Of a stretch of DNA of 25,375 nucleotides, positions 6,988 to 13,494 are shown piece by piece (positions within the stretch are counted from its first letter, which is position 1; every line of letters starts with the position of its first letter). The translations under genes were made by a program, and so were the position numbers. The stretch is from an uncultured Candidatus Melainabacteria bacterium. GTDB taxonomy: Bacteria > Cyanobacteriota > Vampirovibrionia > Gastranaerophilales > Gastranaerophilaceae. The notes beneath the pieces are model-generated. The model was not told where the DNA came from. It did not search any database and was given only the letters and a program-made list of their open reading frames with translations. The stretch lies in assembly GCA_934692295.1 (NCBI GenBank), contig CAKUTL010000019.1, forward strand, positions 1-25,375. Direction: 5' to 3'.

Positions 6988-9282
6988 ATGTTTAATTTTT
7001 TATTTGCAAAGAAAGAGCAACACTCTGCAACAACAGACGTTGAACTAAACAAAGTGTATTCAGAATTAAAAAAAGCTTATCCGTCAGACAACATACCGGA
7101 AATCAGAAAGAAATATTTATCCATGCATATTCAAAAGTATGGATATTTAACATATTCTTTCCAAAAAGCTCTTGATGAATTAACAAATGAAGAAACATTA
7201 TTTGCATTGGAAGAAAAATGGAAACAAAATAACACATTCAAAAATGGCGAATTTTCATTCAAGCCTAATCAAATCAGCCCTCTTGCAAGAAATCATGAAA
7301 AAAATTCTGATTGGTTCAAAAAAGAAGGGCATGACATCAAGTTAATTAACCTTGCAGCTCTCGGCAACGGAAATAAATCCGAAGAAACTGGAAAATTCTT
7401 TGACTGGTTAAAACAACTTTTAATTCTTCCAACAGGAAATCTTGAAAATAAAATTTACAACACAACAATCTACCTAATTCCATTCCACCCAAGAGAATTT
7501 GGTTGTGCATATCTTCCAAAAAGCAGCGAAGTAAGCGAAAAACTAAAAGATAAACACATCGAAGAACTAACAGGAATGGATGCAAAACAACAATTGCAAA
7601 CATTTATTCATATGGCTCAACTTGCAGGACACCCTGTCATTTATGACATACTTCCTCAAACAGGAAGATTTTCAAAATTTGTACTTGCAAACCCACAAGT
7701 TGCACGTTGGTATGATATTACAGAATTGCAAAAACAACTAATGAATAAAATCAACGAAGTTGCAGAATTTTTGTCAAAAGACCACGACTCGGATGATATT
7801 CAAATTGTAAAAGATATTTATATTCAAAGACTTCAAGGAAATTCAGGCGACTTAAGCCCAGCATTCCAAGAATTGTACAACAGCTTTGATGGAATTATGC
7901 TTGAACATAAAAAAACTTTTTCAAATGCAATGATTGAAAGAAATTATCAATTAAAAATTCAAAAGAGAGTCAAAGAACTTGTTGCAAAAATACAAGGATT
8001 AAAAAATGATAAAAAACCTCTTGAAGAAAAAGATATAACAAAACAAATTGATACAATTCAAGCGTTGATGAATGAAGGTTTGTGGCCTGCACCAGGTGGA
8101 GCTTGGTGTTCTGCAGGAGTCCCAATTTATGACGGGATGAGCGAATGCGGAGGCTACCCAACTTTTAAACACTACGATTTCAAGGGAGATGACGTTACAG
8201 CATTTGCAAACTTAGATTGCCAAACTCCATACTACTTTGTAAATCTTGAAAACGGTAAATACAATGAAGATGTTATAGAATTATTTATTAATAGTATGAA
8301 ACAACTTCAACAAGACTATAATTTTGATGGATTTAGAGTTGACCACATTGACCACATCGTTGATGAAGTTTCAGAACAAAACGGCAGACCTATCAGTTAT
8401 AGAGCTCCGAGATATGTATTGAATAAATTAAATACTACAATGAAGAAAAAATTCCCATACTTTGCAACCCTTGCAGAATATATGTTGTGGGATAATTTCT
8501 ATAAAGAATACCATCAAGATATGAAATTTGACGTTTTGTGGGGAAATGATATTATTTCACAATTCGATAAAACACCAGAAAAAATATCTGAAGATAACCA
8601 AAATTTAACCAACTATAACGTTAAATTCAAAAAAGGAAATATGTTATCAATTTTGAAAACGTATAATAACCAAGATGGAGAATTCCATTGTATAGACCAA
8701 TACCCTGCTCAACTGGGAGAACAAGGAGCATTGTACAAATGGGCAAAATATAAACTTCTTCCTGGAGGAAAATTTGCACAAAGACCAATGCTATATGTTG
8801 ATGGAGATGAAAGTTTCACCCAAGGCGGAGTTGAATATACCATTGGCGAAGAAGTTGCGATGAAAAGAGCAACTAACGAAGATTTTTATACAAAATTTGA
8901 TGCAATTGATAGATTTGTAAAAAATAATAATATTATTACAGATGGAGAAGCTCAAATTATCATTGATGATGAAGATGGCTATAGTGCATGGTTAATTACC
9001 AAAGAACCAATGAAAACAGCATATTTAGTTGTTTCAAACCACAAATACCCAACGGAAAAGGTAACAAAAACCGCAGCAACAGGCGAGTCTTATAAAGAAA
9101 TCGTTGAAGGATACACAATTTTCGATAAGGAAATTCCAATCCCTGGAGATTATACCTTGAAGTATGAGTATTCACTAAATGAAAAAGACTATGAAGCCCA
9201 AGAAATCGAACATACAGATAGACTTCATTTCGAAAAATTAGAACCAAGCGAATTTAGAATATTTGAACTTGAACGAGGCTAG
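6988..9282 (+). CDS. GH13-type alpha-amylase family protein (glycosidase or glucanotransferase)
   Basis: A 764-aa protein with no signal peptide, so probably cytoplasmic. It has a TIM-barrel of the alpha-amylase clan. Region II reads DGFRVDHIDH with the candidate nucleophile Asp452 and a His at 453 and 456. Region III reads ATLAEYMLW with the candidate acid/base Glu497. The region I equivalent is YDILPQTGRFS (Asp220), which lacks the usual DxxxNH. The region IV equivalent may be YVDGDESFTQGG (605-608). A helical, Lys/Gln-rich stretch of about 125 residues (about 245-370) lies between regions I and II, longer than a normal B domain. The C-terminal about 120 residues look like a beta-sandwich. 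A role in glycogen or maltodextrin metabolism is inferred; substrate is not assigned. GGGAG precedes the ATG, and a terminator overlaps the stop. Confidence 0.75.
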   Translation: MFNFLFAKKEQHSATTDVELNKVYSELKKAYPSDNIPEIRKKYLSMHIQKYGYLTYSFQKALDELTNEETLFALEEKWKQNNTFKNGEFSFKPNQISPLARNHEKNSDWFKKEGHDIKLINLAALGNGNKSEETGKFFDWLKQLLILPTGNLENKIYNTTIYLIPFHPREFGCAYLPKSSEVSEKLKDKHIEELTGMDAKQQLQTFIHMAQLAGHPVIYDILPQTGRFSKFVLANPQVARWYDITELQKQLMNKINEVAEFLSKDHDSDDIQIVKDIYIQRLQGNSGDLSPAFQELYNSFDGIMLEHKKTFSNAMIERNYQLKIQKRVKELVAKIQGLKNDKKPLEEKDITKQIDTIQALMNEGLWPAPGGAWCSAGVPIYDGMSECGGYPTFKHYDFKGDDVTAFANLDCQTPYYFVNLENGKYNEDVIELFINSMKQLQQDYNFDGFRVDHIDHIVDEVSEQNGRPISYRAPRYVLNKLNTTMKKKFPYFATLAEYMLWDNFYKEYHQDMKFDVLWGNDIISQFDKTPEKISEDNQNLTNYNVKFKKGNMLSILKTYNNQDGEFHCIDQYPAQLGEQGALYKWAKYKLLPGGKFAQRPMLYVDGDESFTQGGVEYTIGEEVAMKRATNEDFYTKFDAIDRFVKNNNIITDGEAQIIIDDEDGYSAWLITKEPMKTAYLVVSNHKYPTEKVTKTAATGESYKEIVEGYTIFDKEIPIPGDYTLKYEYSLNEKDYEAQEIEHTDRLHFEKLEPSEFRIFELERG

Positions 9283-9298
9283 TCACTAGCCTCGTTTT
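9272..9298 (+). terminator. Intrinsic terminator overlapping the GH13 stop codon
   Basis: An 11-bp stem AACGAGGCTAG / CTAGCCTCGTT with a TCA loop and a TTTT tail. The stop codon TAG (9280-9282) is inside the left arm, so the last codons are part of the terminator. Confidence 0.8.
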
Positions 9299-9311
9299 CT
9301 GTATTTTCAAC

Positions 9312-9650
9312 CTCTCCTCAAGGAGAGTGCTATTTAGTCCTTCTCCCGAGGGAGAAGGTTAGGATGAGTGGATATTTGTTCTGCCATATAATTCAAATCC
9401 TCAAATATTCCCAAACATCATTCCTCCCCTAGGGGGAGGTTAGGAGAGGGGTCGATTTTATAAATATACTCAGCTCAAATTTTTATCATTCCCAACAAAT
9501 TCAACTTGTTTTATATTTATTTTGTTCGGCTCATATTCAGAATAACACTCCCTCTCCCTCGGAGAGGGGATATTTGTTCTTCCATATAATTCAAAACCCC
9601 AAATATTACCAAACATCATTCCTCCCCTAGGGGGAGGCTAGGTGAGGGGT
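9312..9650. repeat. Array of GGAGAGGG-type palindromic repeats (5 units)
   Basis: Palindromes lie at 9312-9327 (CTCTCCT/AGGAGAG), 9339-9358 (CCTTCTCCC GA GGGAGAAGG), 9423-9439 (CCTCCCCTAGGGGGAGG), 9550-9568 (CCCTCTCC CTC GGAGAGGG, inverse type) and 9621-9637 (CCTCCCCTAGGGGGAGG). 'Plus' units carry the tail [C/T]TAGG(A/T)GAGGGG on the right. The spacers are themselves repeated: a 51-52 nt spacer beginning ATATTTGTTCT occurs at 9371-9422 and 9570-9620, and again at 11396-11446. No coding potential was seen. This is an intergenic repeat family related to the DUF559 flanks. Confidence 0.85.
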
Positions 9651-10039
9651 ATTCATAAAATGTCACCATCCAAATCACCCAAAAGAATTAATATATTAAC
9701 AAAAATTAAGAAAATATCGTTCAAAATAAATATTTTTTACAAAGAGTTACAATTAATAAAACTCAATAGAGATAAGCGTTTTAAGCCAACCCAAAGAAGC
9801 AATCTAATCCTAAAGTATTAATTTTTAGAAATTAATGTTATTTCACTAGTAAATTTGGGTTTAATAAATTTGTAAAGCGATGAGGATTATTTTTATTTTG
9901 AGAATAAGAAAAGTTTTAAATACAGAATAAAATATTAAAGATTTGGAATACGGCTCTAGATTATGGAGAAGTATTCCGTTGTGGTTTTCGTATGGCGTTT
10001 GGGACATAAGAGCAATCCCTCTAAAAATCCAAACAAATA
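9651..10039. other. AT-rich intergenic region with possible RNA structure
   Basis: No credible ORF. Within 9788-9889 there is a perfect hairpin ATTAATTT / AAATTAAT (9817-9836) and two interleaved complementary pairs, AACCCAAA (9788-9795) with TTTGGGTT (9854-9861) and TAATCCT (9805-9811) with AGGATTA (9883-9889). GGAATAC (9945-9951) pairs with GTATTCC (9971-9977). It might be an RNA or may be chance in AT-rich DNA. Confidence 0.25.
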
Positions 10040-10095
10040 CGTCATTCTGAGCGAAGCAAAGAATCTCTTACTAAACGAGTTCGGAATGACAAAAT
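10040..10095. repeat. Second palindromic repeat family (GTCATTC...GAATGAC)
   Basis: A 50-bp unit is bounded by GTCATTC (10041-10047) and GAATGAC (10084-10090), with the internal string TGAGCGAAGCAAAGAATCTC. Similar 'GTCATTCTGAGCGAAG' intergenic repeats occur in many unrelated bacterial genomes, from general recollection. A related half lies at 12098-12120. Confidence 0.6.
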
Positions 10096-10114
10096 AATAC
10101 GACCAAACATCACT

Positions 10115-10144
10115 CCTCTCCAAGGGAGAGGTTGGAAGAGGGGT
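10115..10144. repeat. GGAGAGGG-type palindromic repeat, plus orientation
   Basis: CCTCTCC AAG GGAGAGG at 10115-10131 followed by TTGGAAGAGGGG. It is a solitary copy directly after the second repeat family and about 60 bp before the pilin promoter. Confidence 0.75.
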
Positions 10145-10205
10145 CAACAAAAAACACAACAACCCACTTGAAATACGGATATTTCAAACAAAATCATACA
10201 AACGG

Positions 10206-10237
10206 TTGACAGACTTTGAAAAAAATAGTAATATAAT
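10206..10237 (+). promoter_or_regulatory. Promoter of the prepilin gene
   Basis: A consensus TTGACA at 10206-10211 is followed by TAATAT at 17 bp (10229-10234) or TATAAT at 20 bp (10232-10237). The leader would be about 50 nt with an AAAGGCG ribosome-binding site. Confidence 0.65.
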
Positions 10238-10292
10238 CGTTATGTAAAGCGTATGTTATAGTTTTATTTAAAAAAAGAAAGGCGAAAAGATT

Positions 10293-11054
10293 ATGACAAA
10301 AAGATTCGGTTTTACTTTGGCAGAAGTTTTGATCACATTAGGTATCATTGGTGTAGTTGCTGCCATGACTATCCCAACATTGATTGCTAATACTAACTCA
10401 GCAAAATTTAGATCACAATTTAAAAAATCATTATCAACTTTGAACCAAGCTGGTTTGATGGCTCAAGCTCAATATGATTTCGATTATGCTGGGACTGATG
10501 ATGCTTGTTCAGCTACTGTAGCTGATGCTGCTAAAGAAAACCCAGAAAACGTAATGACATTCTGTTCATTATTGAACGGTACTTTGACAGGTCAAACTTA
10601 CGTTGGTGCTCCTTCTAACTTAAAGAGAACTAACTCTGGTGATGCTAATGGCGGAACAGCTTACTCTATTAAAGCAACAAGTTTAGGTGGTGGAACACCT
10701 GCAATGGCTGATTACCTAGCTTACCAATTAGCTGATGGTTCAATCGTTGCATTCCCTAAAGATGCTAAAGGTTGTACTTTGAACCTAGGTGAAGTTGTTA
10801 ACAATGCTTCTTTAACTGGTGGACTATCAGGATGTATCGGTTTCATCGACGTAAATGGTACAACATTACCTAACAAAGAAGTTACTTGCGGTAAAACAGC
10901 TACTGAATTTACAGCAACTACAAACGTTGAAACACCTTGTACAGTTAAAAACGATGCTAAACACATGACAGACGTATTCCCAGTAGTATTCCACGATGCA
11001 ACTGTTGAACCTGCATCTGATGCTGCTAAATACGTATTAACATCTTCTAAATAG
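10293..11054 (+). CDS. Type IV pilin-like / type II secretion pseudopilin
   Basis: A 253-aa prepilin. The class III leader is MTKRFG, and cleavage is expected between Gly6 and Phe7, with the conserved Glu at mature position +5 (Glu11) and a hydrophobic helix FTLAEVLITLGIIGVVAAMT. The globular domain carries six Cys (72, 91, 161, 181, 199, 216), enough for three disulfides, and a GFIDVNGTTLPN segment. The mature protein would be processed by a prepilin peptidase (PilD) and held in the membrane or assembled in a pilus or pseudopilus. Codons are strongly biased to GCT, GGT, AAC and TTC, unlike most neighbours but like rplL, which suggests high expression. It is a monocistronic gene with a TTGACA promoter and a strong terminator. 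It lies between two repeat arrays. Which assembly system it uses cannot be told here. Confidence 0.9.
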   Translation: MTKRFGFTLAEVLITLGIIGVVAAMTIPTLIANTNSAKFRSQFKKSLSTLNQAGLMAQAQYDFDYAGTDDACSATVADAAKENPENVMTFCSLLNGTLTGQTYVGAPSNLKRTNSGDANGGTAYSIKATSLGGGTPAMADYLAYQLADGSIVAFPKDAKGCTLNLGEVVNNASLTGGLSGCIGFIDVNGTTLPNKEVTCGKTATEFTATTNVETPCTVKNDAKHMTDVFPVVFHDATVEPASDAAKYVLTSSK

Positions 11055-11092
11055 TTAGCAAGATGAAAAAACTTTTAATTTAAAAGCTTTTA

Positions 11093-11124
11093 ATAGTGGA
11101 GATTATATCTCCACTATTTTTTTG
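11093..11124 (+). terminator. Intrinsic terminator after the prepilin gene
   Basis: An 11-bp stem ATAGTGGAGAT / ATCTCCACTAT with a TAT loop and seven T. Confidence 0.9.
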
Positions 11125-11160
11125 TGTAATTATGAGTTTTAATATTTTTTCAACATCATT

Positions 11161-11556
11161 CCTCCCCAAGGGGGAGGCTAGGAGAGGGATTGATTTTATA
11201 AAGATACAACTCAAAAATTTTATCATTCCCAATCATCGTTCCTCTCCGAGGGAGAGGCTAGGAGAGGGGTCGATTTTATAAATATACAACTCAATTTTTT
11301 ATCATTCACAACAAATCCAACTTATTTTATATTTAATTTTGTTCTACTCACATTCAGAATAACCCTCTCCCCTACCCCTCTCCCTTGGAGAGGGGATATT
11401 TGTTCTGCCATATAATTCAAATCCCCAAATATTCCCAAACATCATTCCTCCCCTAGGGGGAGGTTAGGTGAGGGGTCGATTTGATAAATATACTAAGCTC
11501 AATTTTTTATCATTCCCAATCATCATTCCTCTCCGAGGGAGAGGCTAGGAGAGGGA
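11161..11556. repeat. Array of GGAGAGGG-type palindromic repeats upstream of the DUF559 gene
   Basis: Five units occupy this gene-free stretch. Plus-oriented palindromes lie at 11161-11177 (CCTCCCCAAGGGGGAGG), 11241-11257 (CCTCTCCGAGGGAGAGG), 11447-11463 (CCTCCCCTAGGGGGAGG) and 11528-11544 (CCTCTCCGAGGGAGAGG), each followed by [C/T]TAGG.GAGGG. One inverse-oriented unit is at 11359-11395, with the head AATAACCCTCTCCCCTA and a 9-bp palindrome CCCCTCTCC CTT GGAGAGGGG. The spacer from 11270 to 11358 matches that at 9453-9545, and the one at 11396-11446 matches 9570-9620. Confidence 0.85.
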
Positions 11557-11565
11557 TCGATTTTA

Positions 11566-11574
11566 TGATAGAAT
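11566..11574 (+). promoter_or_regulatory. Extended -10 element abutting the DUF559 start
   Basis: TGATAGAAT fits TGnTAnAAT. The hexamer ends 6 nt before the ATG at 11581, where transcription would be expected to start. No Shine-Dalgarno sequence is present, so the mRNA may be leaderless. Confidence 0.4.
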
Positions 11575-11580
11575 TCTCTT

Positions 11581-11931
11581 ATGAATAAATTAACAAATTT
11601 AGCAAAAAATCTAAGACAAAACCAAACTCAACAAGAGCATATACTATGGAATCTTCTTAGAAATCATAAATTTCATAATTTAAAATTCAAAAGACAACAA
11701 CCTCTAGGAAATTATATTGTTGATTTTATTTGCAAAGACATTAAATTAATTATTGAACTTGATGGAGGACAACATAACACTAAAGAAAACATTCTTGCAG
11801 ATGAAGAAAGAACTAAATTTTTAGAATCTAAAGGTTATAAAGTCATTAGATTTTGGAATAATGAAATTGATAATAATTTAGAAGGGGTATATTTAGGACT
11901 TGAAAAAGTTTTTCAAGAATTAACTGAATAA
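11581..11931 (+). CDS. DUF559 endonuclease domain protein (Vsr-like fold)
   Basis: A 116-aa protein of the DUF559 family, related to the very-short-patch repair endonuclease fold of the PD-(D/E)XK clan. It has an N-terminal helix pair (NLRQNQTQQEHILWNLLRN), KFKRQQPLGNYIVDFIC with Asp48, IKLIIELDGGQH with Glu59, Asp61 and His65, and a C-terminal KGYKVIRFWNNEI strand. Asp48 and Glu59 are the likely metal ligands. The full domain appears intact. DNA nicking or cleavage is inferred from the fold; no target is known. The stop codon TAA is the first part of the right-hand palindromic repeat (AATAACCCTCTCC), and the start is 25 bp after the left-hand repeat, so the gene fills the space between inverted repeats. 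Confidence 0.85.
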   Translation: MNKLTNLAKNLRQNQTQQEHILWNLLRNHKFHNLKFKRQQPLGNYIVDFICKDIKLIIELDGGQHNTKENILADEERTKFLESKGYKVIRFWNNEIDNNLEGVYLGLEKVFQELTE

Positions 11932-11964
11932 CCCTCTCCCCTACCCCTCTCCCTCGGAGAGGGG
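11929..11964. repeat. Inverse-oriented GGAGAGGG palindromic repeat, right flank of the DUF559 gene
   Basis: TAACCCTCTCCCCTA is followed by a perfect 9-bp palindrome CCCCTCTCC CTC GGAGAGGGG (11944-11964). It is nearly identical to 11359-11395, including the following ATATT. Confidence 0.85.
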
Positions 11965-12012
11965 ATATTGCTTCTTCTCTCTTTGAAAGAACAAGTGCCA
12001 TCATTATTCAAT

Positions 12013-12295
12013 CCTCTCCTTGGGGAGAAAACTATTTATTCCTTCTCCCAAGGGAGAAGGTTAGGATGAGGGGTTAAACCGAACGCATAGGCATGAAATT
12101 CCGAAATAAATTCGGAATGACAAAACTCGGCAGACTATGTAATTCAGAGTAGATTGAATTGACATAACCACCCTCAAAACTCTCTCCTAGGGAGAGAGAG
12201 AAATTGTTTTTGAGTAGAATACGAAAAGATACAATTTCGAGAGAGGGGTCATCTTTTTACAAACCCTCTCCCTAACCCTCTTCCCTCGGAGAGGG
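12013..12295. repeat. Further palindromic repeats downstream of the DUF559 gene
   Basis: The stretch from 11965 to the promoter at 12378 has no gene. It holds an imperfect TCTCC/GGAGA unit (12015-12028); a perfect 9-bp unit CCTTCTCCC AA GGGAGAAGG (12041-12060) with tail TTAGGATGAGGGG, the same subtype as 9339-9358; a short ATTCCGAA / TTCGGAAT hairpin ending in GAATGAC (12098-12121) of the second family; a plus unit at 12180-12198 whose tail is displaced (see findings); and an inverse unit at 12264-12295 (CCCTCTTCC CTC GGAGAGGG). Confidence 0.8.
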
Positions 12296-12377
12296 AACAA
12301 AAAAAATGCCATCCTGAACTTTAAAGAACTTATCCACTTATCTACTTATAGACTTATTACCTTCTTAATATTACATC

Positions 12378-12406
12378 TTTTCAAAAAAATGAATTTGATG
12401 TATAAT
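12378..12406 (+). promoter_or_regulatory. Promoter of the nfnA-like operon
   Basis: TTTTCA (12378-12383), a 17-bp spacer and a consensus TATAAT (12401-12406). Transcription would start near 12413, leaving a leader of about 27 nt with AAAGGAGA. Confidence 0.6.
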
Positions 12407-12439
12407 ACTATCAAGGTTTTGTTTAAAAAGGAGAAAGAA

Positions 12440-13282
12440 ATGGGATATAAAATTTTATCTAAGAAAGAAATCTGTCCGAACCAATTCGAAATTTCTATCG
12501 ATGCACCTTATGTTGTTAGAAACGCAAAAGCCGGACAATTCATAATTTTCAGAGTGGAAGAAGAAGGCGAAAGAGTTCCTCTTACTATTGCTGACGTTGA
12601 CAAAGAAAACGGTATTCTTACTATCGTTTACATGGCTGTTGGTCATTCTACTAAAAAACTTGCACAACTAGAAGTTGGCGATGAACTTCTTGACATCGTT
12701 GGACCTCTTGGCAAGCCAACTGACATCAAAAATTATGGAACAGCCGTTTGCGTTGCAGGTGGTTATGGTGCAGCACCTTGTTACTTAATTTCAAAAGCTC
12801 TTAAAGAGGCAGGAAATAAAGTTTACATGATTGCTGGTGCAAGAACTAAAGACCTACTATTCTGGGAAGACAAAATGAAAGATGCTTGTACTGAATTATA
12901 TCTAACAACAGATGACGGTTCTTACGGAATCAAGGGTTTTGGTACAACAGTTCTTCAAGAAATTATCGACAGAGAAAAAGTTGACTACGTAATCGCTGTA
13001 GGTCCTATGCCTATGATGAGAGCAGTTGCAAACCTTACAAAAGACAAAGGCATCTACACAGAAGCTAGTATGAACCCTATTATGGTTGATGGTACAGGAA
13101 TGTGTGGAGCTTGCAGAGTAACTGTTGGCGGAGAAACAAAATTTGCTTGTGTTGATGGTCCAGACTTTGATGCTCACAAAATCGATTTTGATGAAGTTAT
13201 CAACAGAACAAGAATTTACAAAGACCAAGAACGCAAACGTTGCGAAAATTGTAACTTGTTAAAACAAGCAGAAAAAGTATAG
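12440..13282 (+). CDS. NfnA/SudB-like FAD- and NAD(P)-binding iron-sulfur flavoprotein
   Basis: A 280-aa protein of the ferredoxin-reductase family, close to NfnA / sulfide dehydrogenase beta subunit and to PyrK. The start is the ATG at 12440, because AAAGGAGA precedes it; an upstream in-frame ATG at 12389 lies before the -10 element and must be wrong. The FAD domain includes GQFIIFRV and RVPLTIADVD (46-54). The NAD(P) domain includes CVAGGYGAAPCYLISKAL (104-121) and YVIAVGPMPMMRAV. The C-terminus has GMCGACRV...FAC (Cys222, 225, 237), candidate [2Fe-2S] ligands, then RCENCNLL. In NfnAB this subunit pairs with a GltD-like NfnB for electron bifurcation; no nfnB lies next to it. The following genes encode a 4-Cys protein and EtfBA, so it may feed electrons to or from that flavoprotein. 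Confidence 0.82.
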   Translation: MGYKILSKKEICPNQFEISIDAPYVVRNAKAGQFIIFRVEEEGERVPLTIADVDKENGILTIVYMAVGHSTKKLAQLEVGDELLDIVGPLGKPTDIKNYGTAVCVAGGYGAAPCYLISKALKEAGNKVYMIAGARTKDLLFWEDKMKDACTELYLTTDDGSYGIKGFGTTVLQEIIDREKVDYVIAVGPMPMMRAVANLTKDKGIYTEASMNPIMVDGTGMCGACRVTVGGETKFACVDGPDFDAHKIDFDEVINRTRIYKDQERKRCENCNLLKQAEKV

Positions 13283-13293
13283 GAGAAATTAAA

Positions 13294-13485
13294 ATGGGTA
13301 AAAATGATATTCCTGTATGCCCGTTAGTTAGTATCGGTTCTGGAATTGATATGGTTTGCAGTCAAACCAAATGTGCTTGGTATGTTCCAAGTGTTCAAAA
13401 ATGTTCTATGTATTTGTTAGCTTATAACGCATTACTTGATGCAAATGCGAAACAAAAAGCAGCAAGACAACAACAGCAACACTAA
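13294..13485 (+). CDS. Small four-cysteine protein, 63 aa
   Basis: The gene lies 11 bp after the nfnA-like gene with an AGGAGA site, and its stop is immediately before etfB, so it belongs to the operon. The product has four Cys (9, 22, 27, 37) arranged as VCPLVS-x9-VCSQTKCAWYVPSVQKCSMYLL. The spacing Cx12Cx4Cx9C resembles small conserved proteins of the 'CPLMS...C...KCAWW...KCSI' type that I have seen in other bacteria but cannot name. The Cys set could hold Zn or an Fe-S cluster. The tail is Gln/Ala-rich and probably disordered (AKQKAARQQQQH). Its role between two redox flavoproteins is unknown; electron transfer or cofactor assembly is speculation. Confidence 0.75.
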   Translation: MGKNDIPVCPLVSIGSGIDMVCSQTKCAWYVPSVQKCSMYLLAYNALLDANAKQKAARQQQQH

Positions 13486-13494
13486 TTGGTGCAT

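Larger units (their letters stand above)
11528..11964 (+). mobile_element. Putative repeat-bounded DUF559 endonuclease element
   Basis: The DUF559 gene lies between a plus-oriented repeat (11528-11556) and an inverse-oriented repeat (11929-11964). Read on opposite strands, the two ends share the 17-nt core CCTCTCCGAGGGAGAGG followed by a TAGG..GAGGG tail, so the gene is flanked by terminal inverted repeats. The same two ends occur without the gene at 11241-11395 and 9423-9569, where an AT-rich spacer of about 85-95 nt replaces it. This is the pattern expected for a mobile or spreading unit with ORF-less derivatives, but no movement has been shown and no target-site duplication was identified. 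Confidence 0.5.

Noticed and set aside
9956..10162. A 68-aa minus-strand reading frame
   Set aside because: It reads through two repeat families (TPLPTSPLERSD is translated repeat) with no start signal.
11096..11281. A 61-aa reading frame
   Set aside because: It starts inside a terminator and reads through two palindromic repeats; no ribosome-binding site.
9312..12295. CRISPR array
   Set aside because: The repeats are palindromic, variable in sequence and spacing, occur in both orientations, and the spacers are themselves repeated; no cas genes.
12389..12439. Longer N-terminus of the NfnA-like protein starting at 12389
   Set aside because: The ATG lies before the -10 TATAAT and has no ribosome-binding site; AAAGGAGA precedes the ATG at 12440.
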